From positions 62,001 to 126,000 of the forward strand of contig NZ_JAJHPU010000019.1 in assembly GCF_020831405.1 (NCBI RefSeq): a stretch of DNA of 64,000 bases, given 5' to 3'. This DNA is from Pseudomonas oryzagri. GTDB lineage: Bacteria > Pseudomonadota > Gammaproteobacteria > Pseudomonadales > Pseudomonadaceae. Of this stretch, positions 18,177-27,625 are shown one piece after another. How positions within the stretch are numbered: position 1 is the first letter of the stretch; the number at the start of each line of letters is the position of its first letter. The notes under the pieces were generated by a model. The model searched no databases. It saw only the letters and a list, made by a program, of their open reading frames with translations, and was not told the origin of the DNA. The position numbers were made by a program, and so were the translations under genes.

Positions 18177-19835
18177 ATGTACGTATACGACGAGTACGAT
18201 CAACGGATCATCGAGGAGCGCGTCGCGCAGTTCCGCGATCAGACCGCCCGCTTCCTGGCCGGCGAACTGGCGGAAGACGAATTCCGCCCGCTGCGCCTGC
18301 AGAACGGCCTCTACGTCCAGCGCTACGCGCCCATGCTGCGCGTCTGCGTGCCCTACGGCCTGCTGTCCGCGCCGCAGCTGCGCATGCTGGCCAAGCTGGC
18401 CCGCGACTACGACAAGGGCTACGCGCACATCAGCACCCGCCAGAACGTCCAGTACAACTGGCCGAAGCTGGAAGACGTGCCGGACATGCTCGCCGAACTG
18501 GCCAGCGTGCAGATGCACGCGATCCAGACCAGCGGCAACTGCATCCGCAACGTCACCACCGACCAGTTCGCCGGCGTCGCTCCCGACGAGGTGATCGACC
18601 CGCGTCCGTGGTGCGAGATCATCCGCCAGTGGGCCACCTTCCATCCGGAATTCGCCCACCTGCCGCGCAAGTTCAAGATCGCGGTCAACGGCTCGGCCGC
18701 CGACCGCGCCGCCATCGAAGTGCACGACATCGGCCTCGAGCCGGTGCGCAACGAGGCCGGCGAGCTGGGCTTCCGCGTGCTGGTCGGCGGCGGCCTGGGC
18801 CGCACCCCGATCGTCGGCAGCTTCATCAACGAATTCCTGCCCTGGCAGCACCTGCTGAGCTACCTGGAAGCCATCCTGCGCGTGTACAACCGTTACGGTC
18901 GCCGTGACAACAAGTACAAGGCGCGGATCAAGATCCTGGTCAAGGCACTGACCCCGGAAGTGTTCGCCGAGCGCGTCGCCGCCGAGTGGGCCCACCTCAA
19001 GGACGGCCCGGCCACTCTCACCGAGGCCGAGCTCGAGCGCGTCGCCAAGCACTTCGTCGATCCGGCCTACAAGGCCCTGGACGACCAGAGCGCCGCCCTC
19101 GCCGCGCTGGACGCCGAGCACCCGGGCTTCGCCCGCTGGCGCTCGCGCAACGTGGCCGGCCACAAGAAGCCGGGCTACGCCGCCGTCACCCTGTCGCTCA
19201 AGCCCACCGGCATCGCCCCGGGCGACGTCACCGACAAGCAGTTCGACGCCATCGCCGACCTGGCCGAACGCTACAGCTTCGGCGAGGCGCGCAGCAGCCA
19301 CGAGCAGAACATCATCCTCGCCGACGTCGAGCAGTCCCAACTGTTCGAGCTGTGGGGCGAGCTGCGCGAGCTGGGCCTGGCCACGCCGAACATCGGCCTC
19401 TTGACCGACATCATCTGCTGCCCGGGCGGCGACTTCTGCGCCCTGGCCAACGCCAAGTCGATCCCGATCGCCGAGGCCATCCAGCGCCGCTTCGACGACC
19501 TCGACTACGTGTTCGACCTCGGCGAGATCGACCTGAACATCTCCGGCTGCATGAACGCCTGCGGTCACCACCACATCGGCAACATCGGCATCCTCGGCGT
19601 CGACAAGAAGGGCGAGGAGTTCTACCAGGTATCCCTCGGCGGCGAAGCCGGTCGCAACGCCAGCCTCGGCCAGATCCTCGGCCCGTCCTTCGCCCAGGAC
19701 GACATGGCCGACGTGATCGCCAAGGTCATTGAGGTGTACGTCGAGCAGCGCAGCGAAGAAGAGCGCTTCCTCGATACCTTCCGCCGTATCGGCATCGATC
19801 CCTTCAAGGAACGCGTCTATGCAAAGAATCATTAA
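18177..19835 (+). CDS. cysI: Sulfite/nitrite reductase hemoprotein, assimilatory
   Basis: The 552-residue cytoplasmic enzyme reduces sulfite to sulfide for cysteine synthesis. The siroheme and 4Fe-4S cysteines appear as CCPGGDFC and SGCMNACGHH near residues 415-465, with STRQNVQYNWP near residue 90. It agrees closely with remembered P. aeruginosa CysI, including the MYVYDEYDQRIIE start, so the ATG at 18177 is used rather than the upstream ATG at 18123. It overlaps the following DUF934 gene by 17 bp. Confidence 0.93.
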   Translation: MYVYDEYDQRIIEERVAQFRDQTARFLAGELAEDEFRPLRLQNGLYVQRYAPMLRVCVPYGLLSAPQLRMLAKLARDYDKGYAHISTRQNVQYNWPKLEDVPDMLAELASVQMHAIQTSGNCIRNVTTDQFAGVAPDEVIDPRPWCEIIRQWATFHPEFAHLPRKFKIAVNGSAADRAAIEVHDIGLEPVRNEAGELGFRVLVGGGLGRTPIVGSFINEFLPWQHLLSYLEAILRVYNRYGRRDNKYKARIKILVKALTPEVFAERVAAEWAHLKDGPATLTEAELERVAKHFVDPAYKALDDQSAALAALDAEHPGFARWRSRNVAGHKKPGYAAVTLSLKPTGIAPGDVTDKQFDAIADLAERYSFGEARSSHEQNIILADVEQSQLFELWGELRELGLATPNIGLLTDIICCPGGDFCALANAKSIPIAEAIQRRFDDLDYVFDLGEIDLNISGCMNACGHHHIGNIGILGVDKKGEEFYQVSLGGEAGRNASLGQILGPSFAQDDMADVIAKVIEVYVEQRSEEERFLDTFRRIGIDPFKERVYAKNH

Positions 19836-20313
19836 GAACGGCGAAGTCATCGACGAGCGCTGGCACCTGCTGCCGGTCGACGCCACCCTCGACGGCATCT
19901 CCAACAGCGACGACCTGATCGTGCCGCTGGGCCTGTGGCTGCAATCCAGCCATGCCCTCAAGGTGCGCGACGGCGGCCTGGGCGTGTGGCTGCAGAGCCA
20001 CGAGCAGATCGAGGACATCGTCGACGACCTCAAATACTTCAAGGTCGTCGCCCTCGACTTCCCGGCGTTCACCGACGGCCGTCACTTCTCCAGCGCGCGC
20101 CTGCTGCGCGAGCGCTACGGCTATCAGGGCGAGATCCGCGCGATCGGCGACGTGCTGCGCGACCAGATCTTCTTCATGCACCGCTGCGGCTTCGACGCCT
20201 TCGCCGTGCGCCCGGATCGCGACCCGTACGACGCCCTCAAGGGCCTGCAGGACTTCTCGGTGACCTACCAGACCGGCGTCGACCAGCCGCTGCCGCTGTT
20301 CCGTCGCCGCTGA
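19819..20313 (+). CDS. DUF934 family protein, sulfite reductase partner
   Basis: The 164-residue protein matches the DUF934 family, which nearly always follows cysI in Pseudomonas. The segments VIDERWHLL, FPAFTDGRHFSSARLLRER and FFMHRCGFDAFAVRPDRDP are typical. It has no known redox motif. It is thought to be an accessory or electron-transfer partner of the CysI type that lacks a classical CysJ flavoprotein; this is inference from gene order. A terminator follows 20 bp after its stop. Confidence 0.85.
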   Translation: MQRIIKNGEVIDERWHLLPVDATLDGISNSDDLIVPLGLWLQSSHALKVRDGGLGVWLQSHEQIEDIVDDLKYFKVVALDFPAFTDGRHFSSARLLRERYGYQGEIRAIGDVLRDQIFFMHRCGFDAFAVRPDRDPYDALKGLQDFSVTYQTGVDQPLPLFRRR

Positions 20314-20332
20314 GTCCAGCGCGCTGCAAATG

Positions 20333-20359
20333 AAAAGCCCCGCCATGGCGGGGCTTTTT
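20333..20359. terminator. Intrinsic terminator after cysI-DUF934
   Basis: The perfect stem AAAAGCCCCGCC / GGCGGGGCTTTT encloses a two-base centre and is followed by a T run. A-runs and T-runs on both sides make it usable in both directions, so it can also end the acuI-like transcript from the other strand. Confidence 0.9.
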
Positions 20360-20452
20360 CATTGGGGGCAACCTGTAAGGCGGAGGGCTACCTCGTGGGC
20401 GCTTTCCCTCCACCTCGGTAGGGGGCGGTGGAAAGACACGCTCCCCCTCCCC

Positions 20453-21448
20453 TCAATCGACACGCACCAGCATGCGGCCCACCATGCGTCCGGCCAGCAT
20501 CCGCCCGATCGCCTCGGGCACGTCGTCCAGGCCGATCTCGTGGGCCATCCGCTCCAGGCCGTCGAGCTTCCACGGCCCGGCGAGCTTTTCCCACATCGCC
20601 GCCTTCATCGCCAGCGGCAACTCCACCGAGTCGACGCCGAGCAGGTTGACCCCGCGCAGGATGAACGGCAGCACCGAGGCGCGGCTCATCGCGGCGCTGG
20701 CGGTCAGCCCGCAGCAGGTCACGCTGGCGCCGTACTGCAGGGACTTGACCACATTGAACAGGATGTCGCCGCCCACGGTATCCACCGCGCCGGCCCAGCG
20801 CATCTTGAGCAGCGACTTTTCCGTGCCGTCGCGCAGCAGGGTGCGGTCGATGATCTGCTGGGCGCCCAGTTGCTGGAGGAACTCGGCCTGCTCCAGCTTG
20901 CCGGTGGAGGCCGCCACCTTGTAGCCCAGCTTGGTCAGCAGCATCACCGCGATGCTGCCCACCCCGCCGCTGGCCCCGGTGACCAGCACCGGTCCGGCCT
21001 CGGCATCCAGGCCGACGTGCTGCAGCTTCTCGATGCACAGCCCGGCGGTGAGGCCCGCGGTGCCGAGCAGCATCGCCTCGCGCAGGGAGAGCCCTGCCGG
21101 GCAGCGCACCACCCAGGCGGCCGGCACGCGGATGTACTGGCCGAAACCGCCCGGCGTGCTGGCGCCCAGGTCGTAGCCGGTGACGATCACCGCATCGCCC
21201 GGGCGGAAGTCGGCCACCGCCGACTCCACCACCTCGCCGGCCGCATCGATGCCGGGCGTGTGGGGATACTGCAGGTTCAGCACCGGGTTGCCGCTGGCGG
21301 ACAGCGCATCCCGGTAGTTGAGCGAGGAATAGCGCACGCGGATCAGCACCTCGCCCGCCGGCAGGTCGGCCAGCTCGCGCTGCACCACCGCCTGGTCGAA
21401 GATGCCGGGGCGGCTCTCGGTGACCCACAGGGCCTTGAAACTTGTCAT
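20453..21448 (-). CDS. acuI: AcuI/YhdH-type acrylyl-CoA reductase (NADPH)
   Basis: The 331-residue medium-chain dehydrogenase has the GroES-like half (SSLNYRDALSASGNP), the Rossmann GASGGVGSIA motif near 160 and the late TVGGDILFN segment, all features of the YhdH/AcuI quinone-oxidoreductase branch. It lacks catalytic zinc ligands. Members reduce acryloyl-CoA to propionyl-CoA and protect the cell from this reactive product. The ATG at 21448 has GGAGA seven to eight bases upstream. The exact substrate is inferred from family resemblance. Confidence 0.8.
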   Translation of the reverse strand: MTSFKALWVTESRPGIFDQAVVQRELADLPAGEVLIRVRYSSLNYRDALSASGNPVLNLQYPHTPGIDAAGEVVESAVADFRPGDAVIVTGYDLGASTPGGFGQYIRVPAAWVVRCPAGLSLREAMLLGTAGLTAGLCIEKLQHVGLDAEAGPVLVTGASGGVGSIAVMLLTKLGYKVAASTGKLEQAEFLQQLGAQQIIDRTLLRDGTEKSLLKMRWAGAVDTVGGDILFNVVKSLQYGASVTCCGLTASAAMSRASVLPFILRGVNLLGVDSVELPLAMKAAMWEKLAGPWKLDGLERMAHEIGLDDVPEAIGRMLAGRMVGRMLVRVD

Positions 21449-21506
21449 CCTGCTCTCCTTGGCAGTCCTTTGAATGAGCGGCTGCCGCCGTGGCGGCGAG
21501 GACCGG

Positions 21507-22529
21507 TCATTGCCAGAAACGGGGTTGCGACAGGCGGCTCCACCAGCGCAGCAGCACGCCGTCGAGCACCTGGGCGGTGGCCAGGCCCACGCGCTCCTGC
21601 AGGCTCTTCTTCTCGTGGTAGCGCAGCTGGAACAGCTCGGCGTGCTGGGCACGCTCGGCCAGGTATTCGTCGCTGGTCTTCAGCTCGTCGACCAGCTGCT
21701 TGCCCAGCGCCGCCTGGCCGAGCCAGACCTCGCCGGTGGCGATCTCGTCGATGGCCAGCTGCGGGCGATAGCGGGCGACGAAGTTCTTGAACAGCTCGTG
21801 GGTGATTTCCAGGTCCTCCTGGAACTTCTCGCGCCCCTTCTCGGTGTTCTCGCCGAACACGGTGAGGGTGCGCTTGAACTCGCCGGCGGTGAGCACCTCG
21901 AAGTCGATGGAGTGCTTCTTGAGCAGGCGATGGAAGTTGGGCAGCTGCGCCACCACGCCGATGGAGCCGAGGATGGCGAAGGGCGCGGCGAGAATCTTCT
22001 CGCCGATGCAGGCCATCATGTAGCCGCCACTGGCCGCCACCTTGTCCACGCACACGGTCAGCGGCACCCCGGCCTGGCGGACGCGCGCCAGCTGCGAGGA
22101 AGCCAGACCGTAGCTGTGCACCATGCCGCCGCCGCTTTCCAGGCGTACCACCACCTCGTCCTGCGGGGTGGCCAGGCTGAGCAGCGCGGTGACCTCGTGG
22201 CGCAGGTGCTCGCCGGCCGAGGCCTTGATGTCGCCGTCGAAGTCCAGCACGTAGACGCGCGGCTTGTGCACACCGGCCTTCCTCTCGGCCTTCTCGGCCT
22301 TGGCCTCCTCCTTGTGCAGCGCCTTGAGCTGGTCCTTGTCCAGCACGCTGCTCTGCAGGCGCTCGCGCAGGGCCTTGTAGAAGTCGTTGAGCTTGTGCAC
22401 CTCGAGGTGCCCGCCGGCGCGGCGCTCGCGTGAGCGCAGCTGCGCGAAGACGACCAACACGACGAGGATGGCCACCAGCACGGTCGCCGTCCTGGCAAGG
22501 AAGCCGGCGTAGTCGGCAAGAAATTCCAC
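21507..22529 (-). CDS. sohB: Inner-membrane serine peptidase SohB (family S49)
   Basis: The 340-residue protein has one N-terminal helix (about 12-32), a charged linker and an S49 signal-peptide-peptidase-like domain with the nucleophile in VAASGGYMMAC near 180. It faces the periplasm and is thought to help degrade membrane or secreted proteins. The start is read as GTG at 22529: this gives MEFLADYAGFLAR, which lines up with E. coli SohB MELLSEYGLFLAK, and leaves five bases after the GGAG. The GTG two codons earlier would overlap that site. Confidence 0.87.
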   Translation of the reverse strand: MEFLADYAGFLARTATVLVAILVVLVVFAQLRSRERRAGGHLEVHKLNDFYKALRERLQSSVLDKDQLKALHKEEAKAEKAERKAGVHKPRVYVLDFDGDIKASAGEHLRHEVTALLSLATPQDEVVVRLESGGGMVHSYGLASSQLARVRQAGVPLTVCVDKVAASGGYMMACIGEKILAAPFAILGSIGVVAQLPNFHRLLKKHSIDFEVLTAGEFKRTLTVFGENTEKGREKFQEDLEITHELFKNFVARYRPQLAIDEIATGEVWLGQAALGKQLVDELKTSDEYLAERAQHAELFQLRYHEKKSLQERVGLATAQVLDGVLLRWWSRLSQPRFWQ

Positions 22530-22760
22530 ATTCACTCCTTAGAGACAGGGTCGCTCTGTGGCGAGGACAATGCCAAAGCATACCGGCGCCGCCCCGTGGC
22601 GACCACCCGCCGCCGGCCTGGCGATGAGTCGAGGGTCGAATCCACCGCTGCTCCGGGCGCCGATGCAGCGCCGTTGACAGGGCGCACCTGCGGCCCCTAC
22701 CCTCGACGAGGGCCGGTCCGTTGCCAGACCGCGCCGTTCCGATAAGAAAAGGATCCGTAC

Positions 22761-23075
22761 ATGAGCACCGTCGCCCAAGTCATCGAAACCATGCAGAGCC
22801 GCTTCAATGCCAGCGCCGCCGCCGGCCTGGACCTGGTGTTCCAGTTCCGGGTCGAGGACGCCGAGAACTACTACCTGGCGATCAAGAACGGTACCTGCGA
22901 GCTGCACGCGGGCGATGCGGCCGAACCCAACGTGACCCTGATCATGAACAGCGCCACCCTCAAGGGCATCCTCAAGGGCGAGATCAGCGGCATGGAGGCC
23001 TTCCTCGGCGGCAAGCTGCGCACCGAGGGCGACATGATGCTGGCCCTCAAGCTGGGCGAACTGTTCCCCTCCTGA
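22761..23075 (+). CDS. SCP2 sterol-binding domain protein
   Basis: The 104-residue protein is a single SCP2 domain, seen in FQFRVEDAENYYLAIKNGTCEL and the C-terminal MEAFLGGKLRTEGDMMLALKL segment. Such proteins bind hydrophobic ligands such as acyl chains; the bacterial role is undefined. An AAAAGGA site precedes the ATG, and a strong terminator follows 15 bp after the stop, so it appears to be a single-gene unit. It is divergent from sohB. Confidence 0.85.
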   Translation: MSTVAQVIETMQSRFNASAAAGLDLVFQFRVEDAENYYLAIKNGTCELHAGDAAEPNVTLIMNSATLKGILKGEISGMEAFLGGKLRTEGDMMLALKLGELFPS

Positions 23076-23090
23076 TTCCCGCCCGCACAG

Positions 23091-23121
23091 AAAAAGGCCG
23101 GAGCCTCAGCTCCGGCTTTTT
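23091..23121 (+). terminator. Intrinsic terminator after the SCP2 gene
   Basis: The stem CCGGAGC/GCTCCGG has a four-base loop (CTCA) and is flanked by an A5 run on the left and a T5 run on the right, with one bulged G. Confidence 0.88.
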
Positions 23122-23299
23122 CGTTTCGGGCCCGGCCCACGGCCAGCCGGGCCAACGCCAGCCGCGCCCTCCTGCGGCAAGACCCTCACCGCCCTCTCCA
23201 CACATGGTCACCCGGATGGACGGGGCGTTCGCCGCCTGGCGCATCCCGGGTCCACACTAGGAAGCAAGGCGCGGCGCGCGCCACACTTATACTAAAATA

Positions 23300-23313
23300 T
23301 TCTATGTATAGAA
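23300..23313. promoter_or_regulatory. Palindromic operator candidate before the persulfide-dioxygenase-like gene
   Basis: The perfect palindrome TTCTAT-GT-ATAGAA lies in an AT-rich promoter-like stretch (about 23288-23325), 68 bp before the ATG at 23382. Related genes are repressed by the ArsR-type regulator BigR through an AT-rich palindrome. No regulator gene lies next to it here. Confidence 0.4.
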
Positions 23314-23381
23314 CAAAAATCACATTAGGCTAGCGCCTCCAGATACTCCCACGGGTAAATGAGCAGCCCCGGAGGAAGCCC

Positions 23382-24248
23382 ATGAACGCCAGCGTCGAAG
23401 CCTTCTTCGATCCCGTCACCTTCACCTACAGCTACGTGGTGAGCGACCCGCAGAGCCGCCAGTGCGCGCTGATCGATCCCGTGCTGGACTACGACCCCGC
23501 CGCCGGACGCACCTCGCACCGCAACGCCGACCGCCTGATCGCCTACGTGCGCGAGCAGGGCGTCGATGTGCAGTGGATCCTCGAGACCCACGTGCACGCC
23601 GATCACCTGAGCGCCGGCCATTACCTCAAGCAGCAGCTCGGCGGGCGACTGGGCATCGGCGAGCGCATCACGGCGATCCAGGCCACCTTCGGCAAGCTGT
23701 TCAACGCCGGCCCCGACTTCGCCACTGACGGCCGCCAGTTCGACCACCGCTTCCACGACGGCGAGGAGTTCCAGGTCGGCGCCGTCCAGGCGCGCGCCAT
23801 TCACACGCCCGGCCACACCCCGGCGTGCATGACCTATCTGGTCGGCGACGCCGCCTTCGTCGGCGACACCCTGTTCATGCCCGACTACGGCACCGCCCGC
23901 TGCGACTTCCCCGGCGGCGACGCGCGGGCCCTGTACCGCTCGATCCACACCAAGCTGTTCAGCCTGCCGGACGCGACCCGTGTGTTCATGTGCCACGACT
24001 ACAAGGCGGCGGGCCGCGAGCAGTACCAGTGCGAGACGAGCATCGGCGCCGAACGCGCGCACAACGTGCATATCCACGAGGGCATCGGCGAGGAGGACTT
24101 CGTCGCCATGCGCCAGGCCCGCGACGCCACCCTCGGCATGCCGGCGCTGATCCTGCCCGCCGTGCAGGTCAACATGCGTGCCGGCGCATTGCCGCCGGCC
24201 GAAGCCAACGGCACGCGCTACCTGAAGATTCCGCTCGACCAGCTGTGA
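23382..24248 (+). CDS. Metallo-beta-lactamase-fold hydrolase, Blh/ETHE1-like persulfide dioxygenase
   Basis: The 288-residue protein has the metal motif THVHADHL near 63-70, HTPGHTPAC near 145 and GDTLFMPDYGTARCDFPGG near 168, followed by MCHDY. The pattern HxHxDH with a single-iron environment is that of Blh/ETHE1 enzymes, which oxidise glutathione persulfide to sulfite during sulfide detoxification. A GGAGGAA site precedes the ATG. The SulP transporter gene lies 184 bp downstream on the same strand, which agrees with a sulfur role. Lactonase-like activity cannot be excluded. Confidence 0.8.
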   Translation: MNASVEAFFDPVTFTYSYVVSDPQSRQCALIDPVLDYDPAAGRTSHRNADRLIAYVREQGVDVQWILETHVHADHLSAGHYLKQQLGGRLGIGERITAIQATFGKLFNAGPDFATDGRQFDHRFHDGEEFQVGAVQARAIHTPGHTPACMTYLVGDAAFVGDTLFMPDYGTARCDFPGGDARALYRSIHTKLFSLPDATRVFMCHDYKAAGREQYQCETSIGAERAHNVHIHEGIGEEDFVAMRQARDATLGMPALILPAVQVNMRAGALPPAEANGTRYLKIPLDQL

Positions 24249-24432
24249 AGCGATTCAGGCGCAAACAGGATGGCACCCTTCGCACCCTCCCCCGCTCATC
24301 GCCGTGGCCGGCCAGCACGAAGCGGCGGACAAGGGCCGGCTCGCCGCCAGCGGCCGCCGCACGACCGACCACCAGCCGGACAACCCGGCCCGAATCGCCA
24401 GCTGCCGGTGACTTCCGCCAGGAGAACCAACG

Positions 24433-26229
24433 ATGATCGAGCGGCTCGCCCGCTTCCTGCCGTGCCTGGAATGGGCCCGGCACTACGACCGCGAGACGGC
24501 GGCCAGCGACGCCCTGGCCGCGCTGCTGGTGACCCTGATGCTGATCCCGCAGAGCCTGGCCTACGCCATGCTCGCCGGTCTGCCGCCGGTCACCGGCCTG
24601 TACGCCAGTATCCTGCCGCTGGTGGCCTACACCCTGTTCGGCACCAGCCGCAGCCTGGCGGTCGGCCCGGCGGCGGTGCTGTCGCTGGTCACCGCCAGCG
24701 TGCTCGGCCCGCTGTTCACCGCCGGCAGCGGCGAATACTTCGGCGCTGCCCTGTTGCTCGCCCTGCTCTCCGGCCTGGTGCTGCTGGCCATGGCGGTGCT
24801 GCGCCTGGGCTTTCTCGCCAATTTCCTCAGCCACCCGGTGATCTCCGGCTTCATGAGCGCCTCGGCCATCCTCATCACCCTGGGCCAGCTCAAGCACATC
24901 CTCGGCATCAAGGCCGACGGCGACAACGCCCTTGAGCTGCTCGGCGCCCTGGCCCGCGGCCTGCCGCAAACCCACCTGCCGACCCTGGCCATCGGCGTGG
25001 CCAGTCTGGTGTTCCTGCAGCTGGCGCGCACCCGCCTCGCGGGGTGGCTGCGGGCCCTCGGCTGCACCGCGCAGGTCGCCGCCACCCTGGCCAGGACCGG
25101 CCCGGTGGTGGCCCTGCTGCTCGCGGTGCTGGTGGTCTGGTTGTTGGACTTGAGCGAGGCCGGGGTGCGCGTGGTCGGCCCGATTCCCCAGGGCCTGCCC
25201 GCGTTCAGCCTGCCGACCCTGGATCCGGCGCTGGCGGTGAAATTGCTGCCGGCAGCGCTGCTGCTCGGTCTGATCGGCTTCGTCGAGTCGGTGTCGGTGG
25301 CGCAGACCCTGGCCGCCAGGCGACGCCAGCGCATCGAACCGAACCAGGAGCTGGTCGGCCTCGGCGCCGCCAACCTGGCCGCCGCGCTGAGCGGCGGCTT
25401 GCCGGTCACCGGCGGCCTGTCGCGCTCGGTAGTCAACTTCGATGCCGGCGCGCAGACGCCGATGGCGGGCAGCCTGACCGCGCTGGGGATCGCCGTCACC
25501 CTGCTGTTCTTCACCCCGCTGTTCCACAATCTGCCGCACGCCGTGCTGGCCGCCACCATCATCGTCGCCGTACTCACCCTGGTCGATCTCGGCGCGCTGC
25601 GGCGCACCTGGCGCTACTCCCGGCAGGACGCCGCGGCGATGCTGGCGACCATGGCCGGCGTGCTGGCGATCGGCGTGGAAGCCGGCATCCTGCTCGGCGT
25701 CGGCCTGTCGCTGCTGCTGTTCCTGTGGCGCACCAGCCAGCCGCACATCGCCGTGGTCGGTCAGCTGCCGGGCACCGAGCACTTTCGCAACGTCGAACGC
25801 TTCGCCGTGGTGGAAAGCCCGCGGGTGCTGTCGGTGCGCGTCGACGAGAGCCTGTACTTCCCCAACGCCCGCTACCTGGAGGACCGCATCGCCGAGCTGG
25901 TCGGCCAGCACCCGGATGTCGAGCACCTGGTGCTGATGTGCCCGGGGGTCAACCTGATCGACGCCAGCGCCCTGGAAAGCCTCGAGGCGATCGGCGCGCG
26001 CCTGCGCACCGCCGGCATCCAGCTGCATCTCTCCGAGGTCAAGGGTCCGGTGATGGACCGCCTCCGCCAATCCGACTTCCTCGCGCACTTCGGCGGCCGG
26101 GTGTTCATCAGCCAGTTCGAGGCACTGGCCGAGCTCGATCCGCAGACCACCCGGCGCGCCCGCGACCTGCGCCGTAGCGGAAGCTGCCCGCCGCACGACC
26201 ACCCTCGGGACGGCGAAAAGCTCCCCTGA
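24433..26229 (+). CDS. SulP-family anion transporter with STAS domain
   Basis: The 598-residue protein has about 10-14 helices (about 20-430) with IPQSLAYAMLAGLPPVTGLYAS at the start, the SulP signature. A cytoplasmic STAS domain (about 455-560) contains the VLMCPGVNLIDASALESLEAI core. SulP proteins move sulfate, bicarbonate or dicarboxylates. Its place behind the persulfide-dioxygenase-like gene makes a sulfur anion plausible. An AGGAG site lies eight bases before the ATG. Confidence 0.87.
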   Translation: MIERLARFLPCLEWARHYDRETAASDALAALLVTLMLIPQSLAYAMLAGLPPVTGLYASILPLVAYTLFGTSRSLAVGPAAVLSLVTASVLGPLFTAGSGEYFGAALLLALLSGLVLLAMAVLRLGFLANFLSHPVISGFMSASAILITLGQLKHILGIKADGDNALELLGALARGLPQTHLPTLAIGVASLVFLQLARTRLAGWLRALGCTAQVAATLARTGPVVALLLAVLVVWLLDLSEAGVRVVGPIPQGLPAFSLPTLDPALAVKLLPAALLLGLIGFVESVSVAQTLAARRRQRIEPNQELVGLGAANLAAALSGGLPVTGGLSRSVVNFDAGAQTPMAGSLTALGIAVTLLFFTPLFHNLPHAVLAATIIVAVLTLVDLGALRRTWRYSRQDAAAMLATMAGVLAIGVEAGILLGVGLSLLLFLWRTSQPHIAVVGQLPGTEHFRNVERFAVVESPRVLSVRVDESLYFPNARYLEDRIAELVGQHPDVEHLVLMCPGVNLIDASALESLEAIGARLRTAGIQLHLSEVKGPVMDRLRQSDFLAHFGGRVFISQFEALAELDPQTTRRARDLRRSGSCPPHDHPRDGEKLP

Positions 26230-26411
26230 CCCAGCGCTTCGGCCGGCCAGCCTGCGGGGGCCAGGAGGGCGAGGCAGCGGTCGCCGACAGCGCATGGTGT
26301 CCGGCGGCGCGCGGTCCCGGCAGCGCGATCGCCACCGCCAGGGTGCGCCGGGCAAGGATGGGCTATGGTTGCACTGGAACACAGGCGACAGATCCCTCGA
26401 GGAGCCCTGCC

Positions 26412-26954
26412 ATGAAAGAGCTATTGGTGGAACTGGTCACCCTGATCAGCTCCGGGTCCATGCGCGAGGAGGACATCCAGCGCATCGCCGACGAGGCGGC
26501 CAAGGCCTATGCCAATCCGCAAGCCTTCCTCGCCGCCAATCCAGGCATCGACTACGAGGACGGCTGCCCCATCCCGCTCGGCGAGTGGGTGCTGGTCGGC
26601 AGCCTGCCCGATAGCGTGCTGTTCCAGGCCAAGCAGGCCGACGAGCTGCTCCAGCAGATCACCGCCTCGTTCGGCGAGCAGTCGCCGCTCACGCTCGACG
26701 CCAGCGAGCTGGCCGGTGCCGATCAGTTGAGCGCCCTGCGGCGCATCCAGATGGCGCTGAGCGAGCTCTATCCGGAGGCCGAGGGCTACGAGCTGATCGA
26801 TTTCAGCGAACCGCTGGAGTGTGCGCTGCAGATGGTGCTGATCTACACCCGCGACCAACCCCGGGTGCTGGGCCTGGCGATGGAGCTCGGCATCTACGCG
26901 GCGCCCGCCTACGAGAGCCGCCTGACCGCCTTCGGCGACGGCGAGGACGGCTGA
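26412..26954 (+). CDS. Protein of unknown function, 180 residues, acidic
   Basis: I do not recognise a family. The protein is soluble, acidic, without cysteine clusters or a signal peptide. It contains AKAYANPQAFLAANPGIDYEDGC early and a long helical middle (QADELLQQITASF). Codon use matches the neighbours and a GAGGAG site precedes the ATG, so it is very probably a real gene. It may be conserved among pseudomonads. It shares direction with the SulP gene (182-bp gap). Confidence 0.7.
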   Translation: MKELLVELVTLISSGSMREEDIQRIADEAAKAYANPQAFLAANPGIDYEDGCPIPLGEWVLVGSLPDSVLFQAKQADELLQQITASFGEQSPLTLDASELAGADQLSALRRIQMALSELYPEAEGYELIDFSEPLECALQMVLIYTRDQPRVLGLAMELGIYAAPAYESRLTAFGDGEDG

Positions 26955-27026
26955 AGCGCTGCACTATCCGTCCGGCCTGCCGGCATGCCGCCAGCCGCGT
27001 CCACGGCGGGCGGCAACGCTGGGTGC

Positions 27027-27344
27027 TCAGTAGAGGTAGTCGTTCTCGGTGGTGCGCTCGCGGAACTCGCCGTAGTGCACCGCATCGCTGAACAGCAGTT
27101 CGCCGCTCACCTCGCCGGGCACCTCGTCCACCGGGCAGAAGCCGTCGTTGCAGGCGGCGTCCACCACCCAGCAGCCGCGGACGAAGATCACCTGGTAGCC
27201 GTCGCGCTGCAACGCGGCCTCGGCCCGCGCCAGCGCCTCGCGCAGATCGTTGGCGCCGACATAGACGTTGACATGGGCTTCGAGGAACTCCCCGGAGGGC
27301 GACGGCCCGACCTCGGTACCGACGCAGAACAGATGGTTCTTCAT
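27027..27344 (-). CDS. Protein of unknown function, 105 residues
   Basis: A small soluble alpha/beta-like protein with the segments FLEAHVNVYVGANDLREALARAE and GCWVVDAACNDGFCPVDE, but no family I can name. A strong AAGGAGA site lies seven bases before the ATG. It is divergent from dps; the 281-bp gap between them (27345-27625) shows no gene and probably holds both promoters. Confidence 0.7.
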   Translation of the reverse strand: MKNHLFCVGTEVGPSPSGEFLEAHVNVYVGANDLREALARAEAALQRDGYQVIFVRGCWVVDAACNDGFCPVDEVPGEVSGELLFSDAVHYGEFRERTTENDYLY

Positions 27345-27625
27345 GCGGACTCTCCTTCTGGCTCTCGGGATGACGTTACCTGTCGCCGGCCAGGGCGTTG
27401 CACCGCTGGCCGCAAAGAACTCCCAGCAAGCATGGCACAGTGGCGGGCCGTCGGCGCCTCTCGCCCGTCCGGGAGGCGCCGCGAGCCGGGCGTTGACGCC
27501 GGTCGTCATCACGGTCCGCATCTGTGCTAAAACCCGAGGCACGAGTCTTTCGGCAGCGCCGCCAGACTGCGGGCAGCAGGCCGGATCGCCTCGCGCAGAC
27601 GAATTCCCACCAGGAGAGCAACGCC

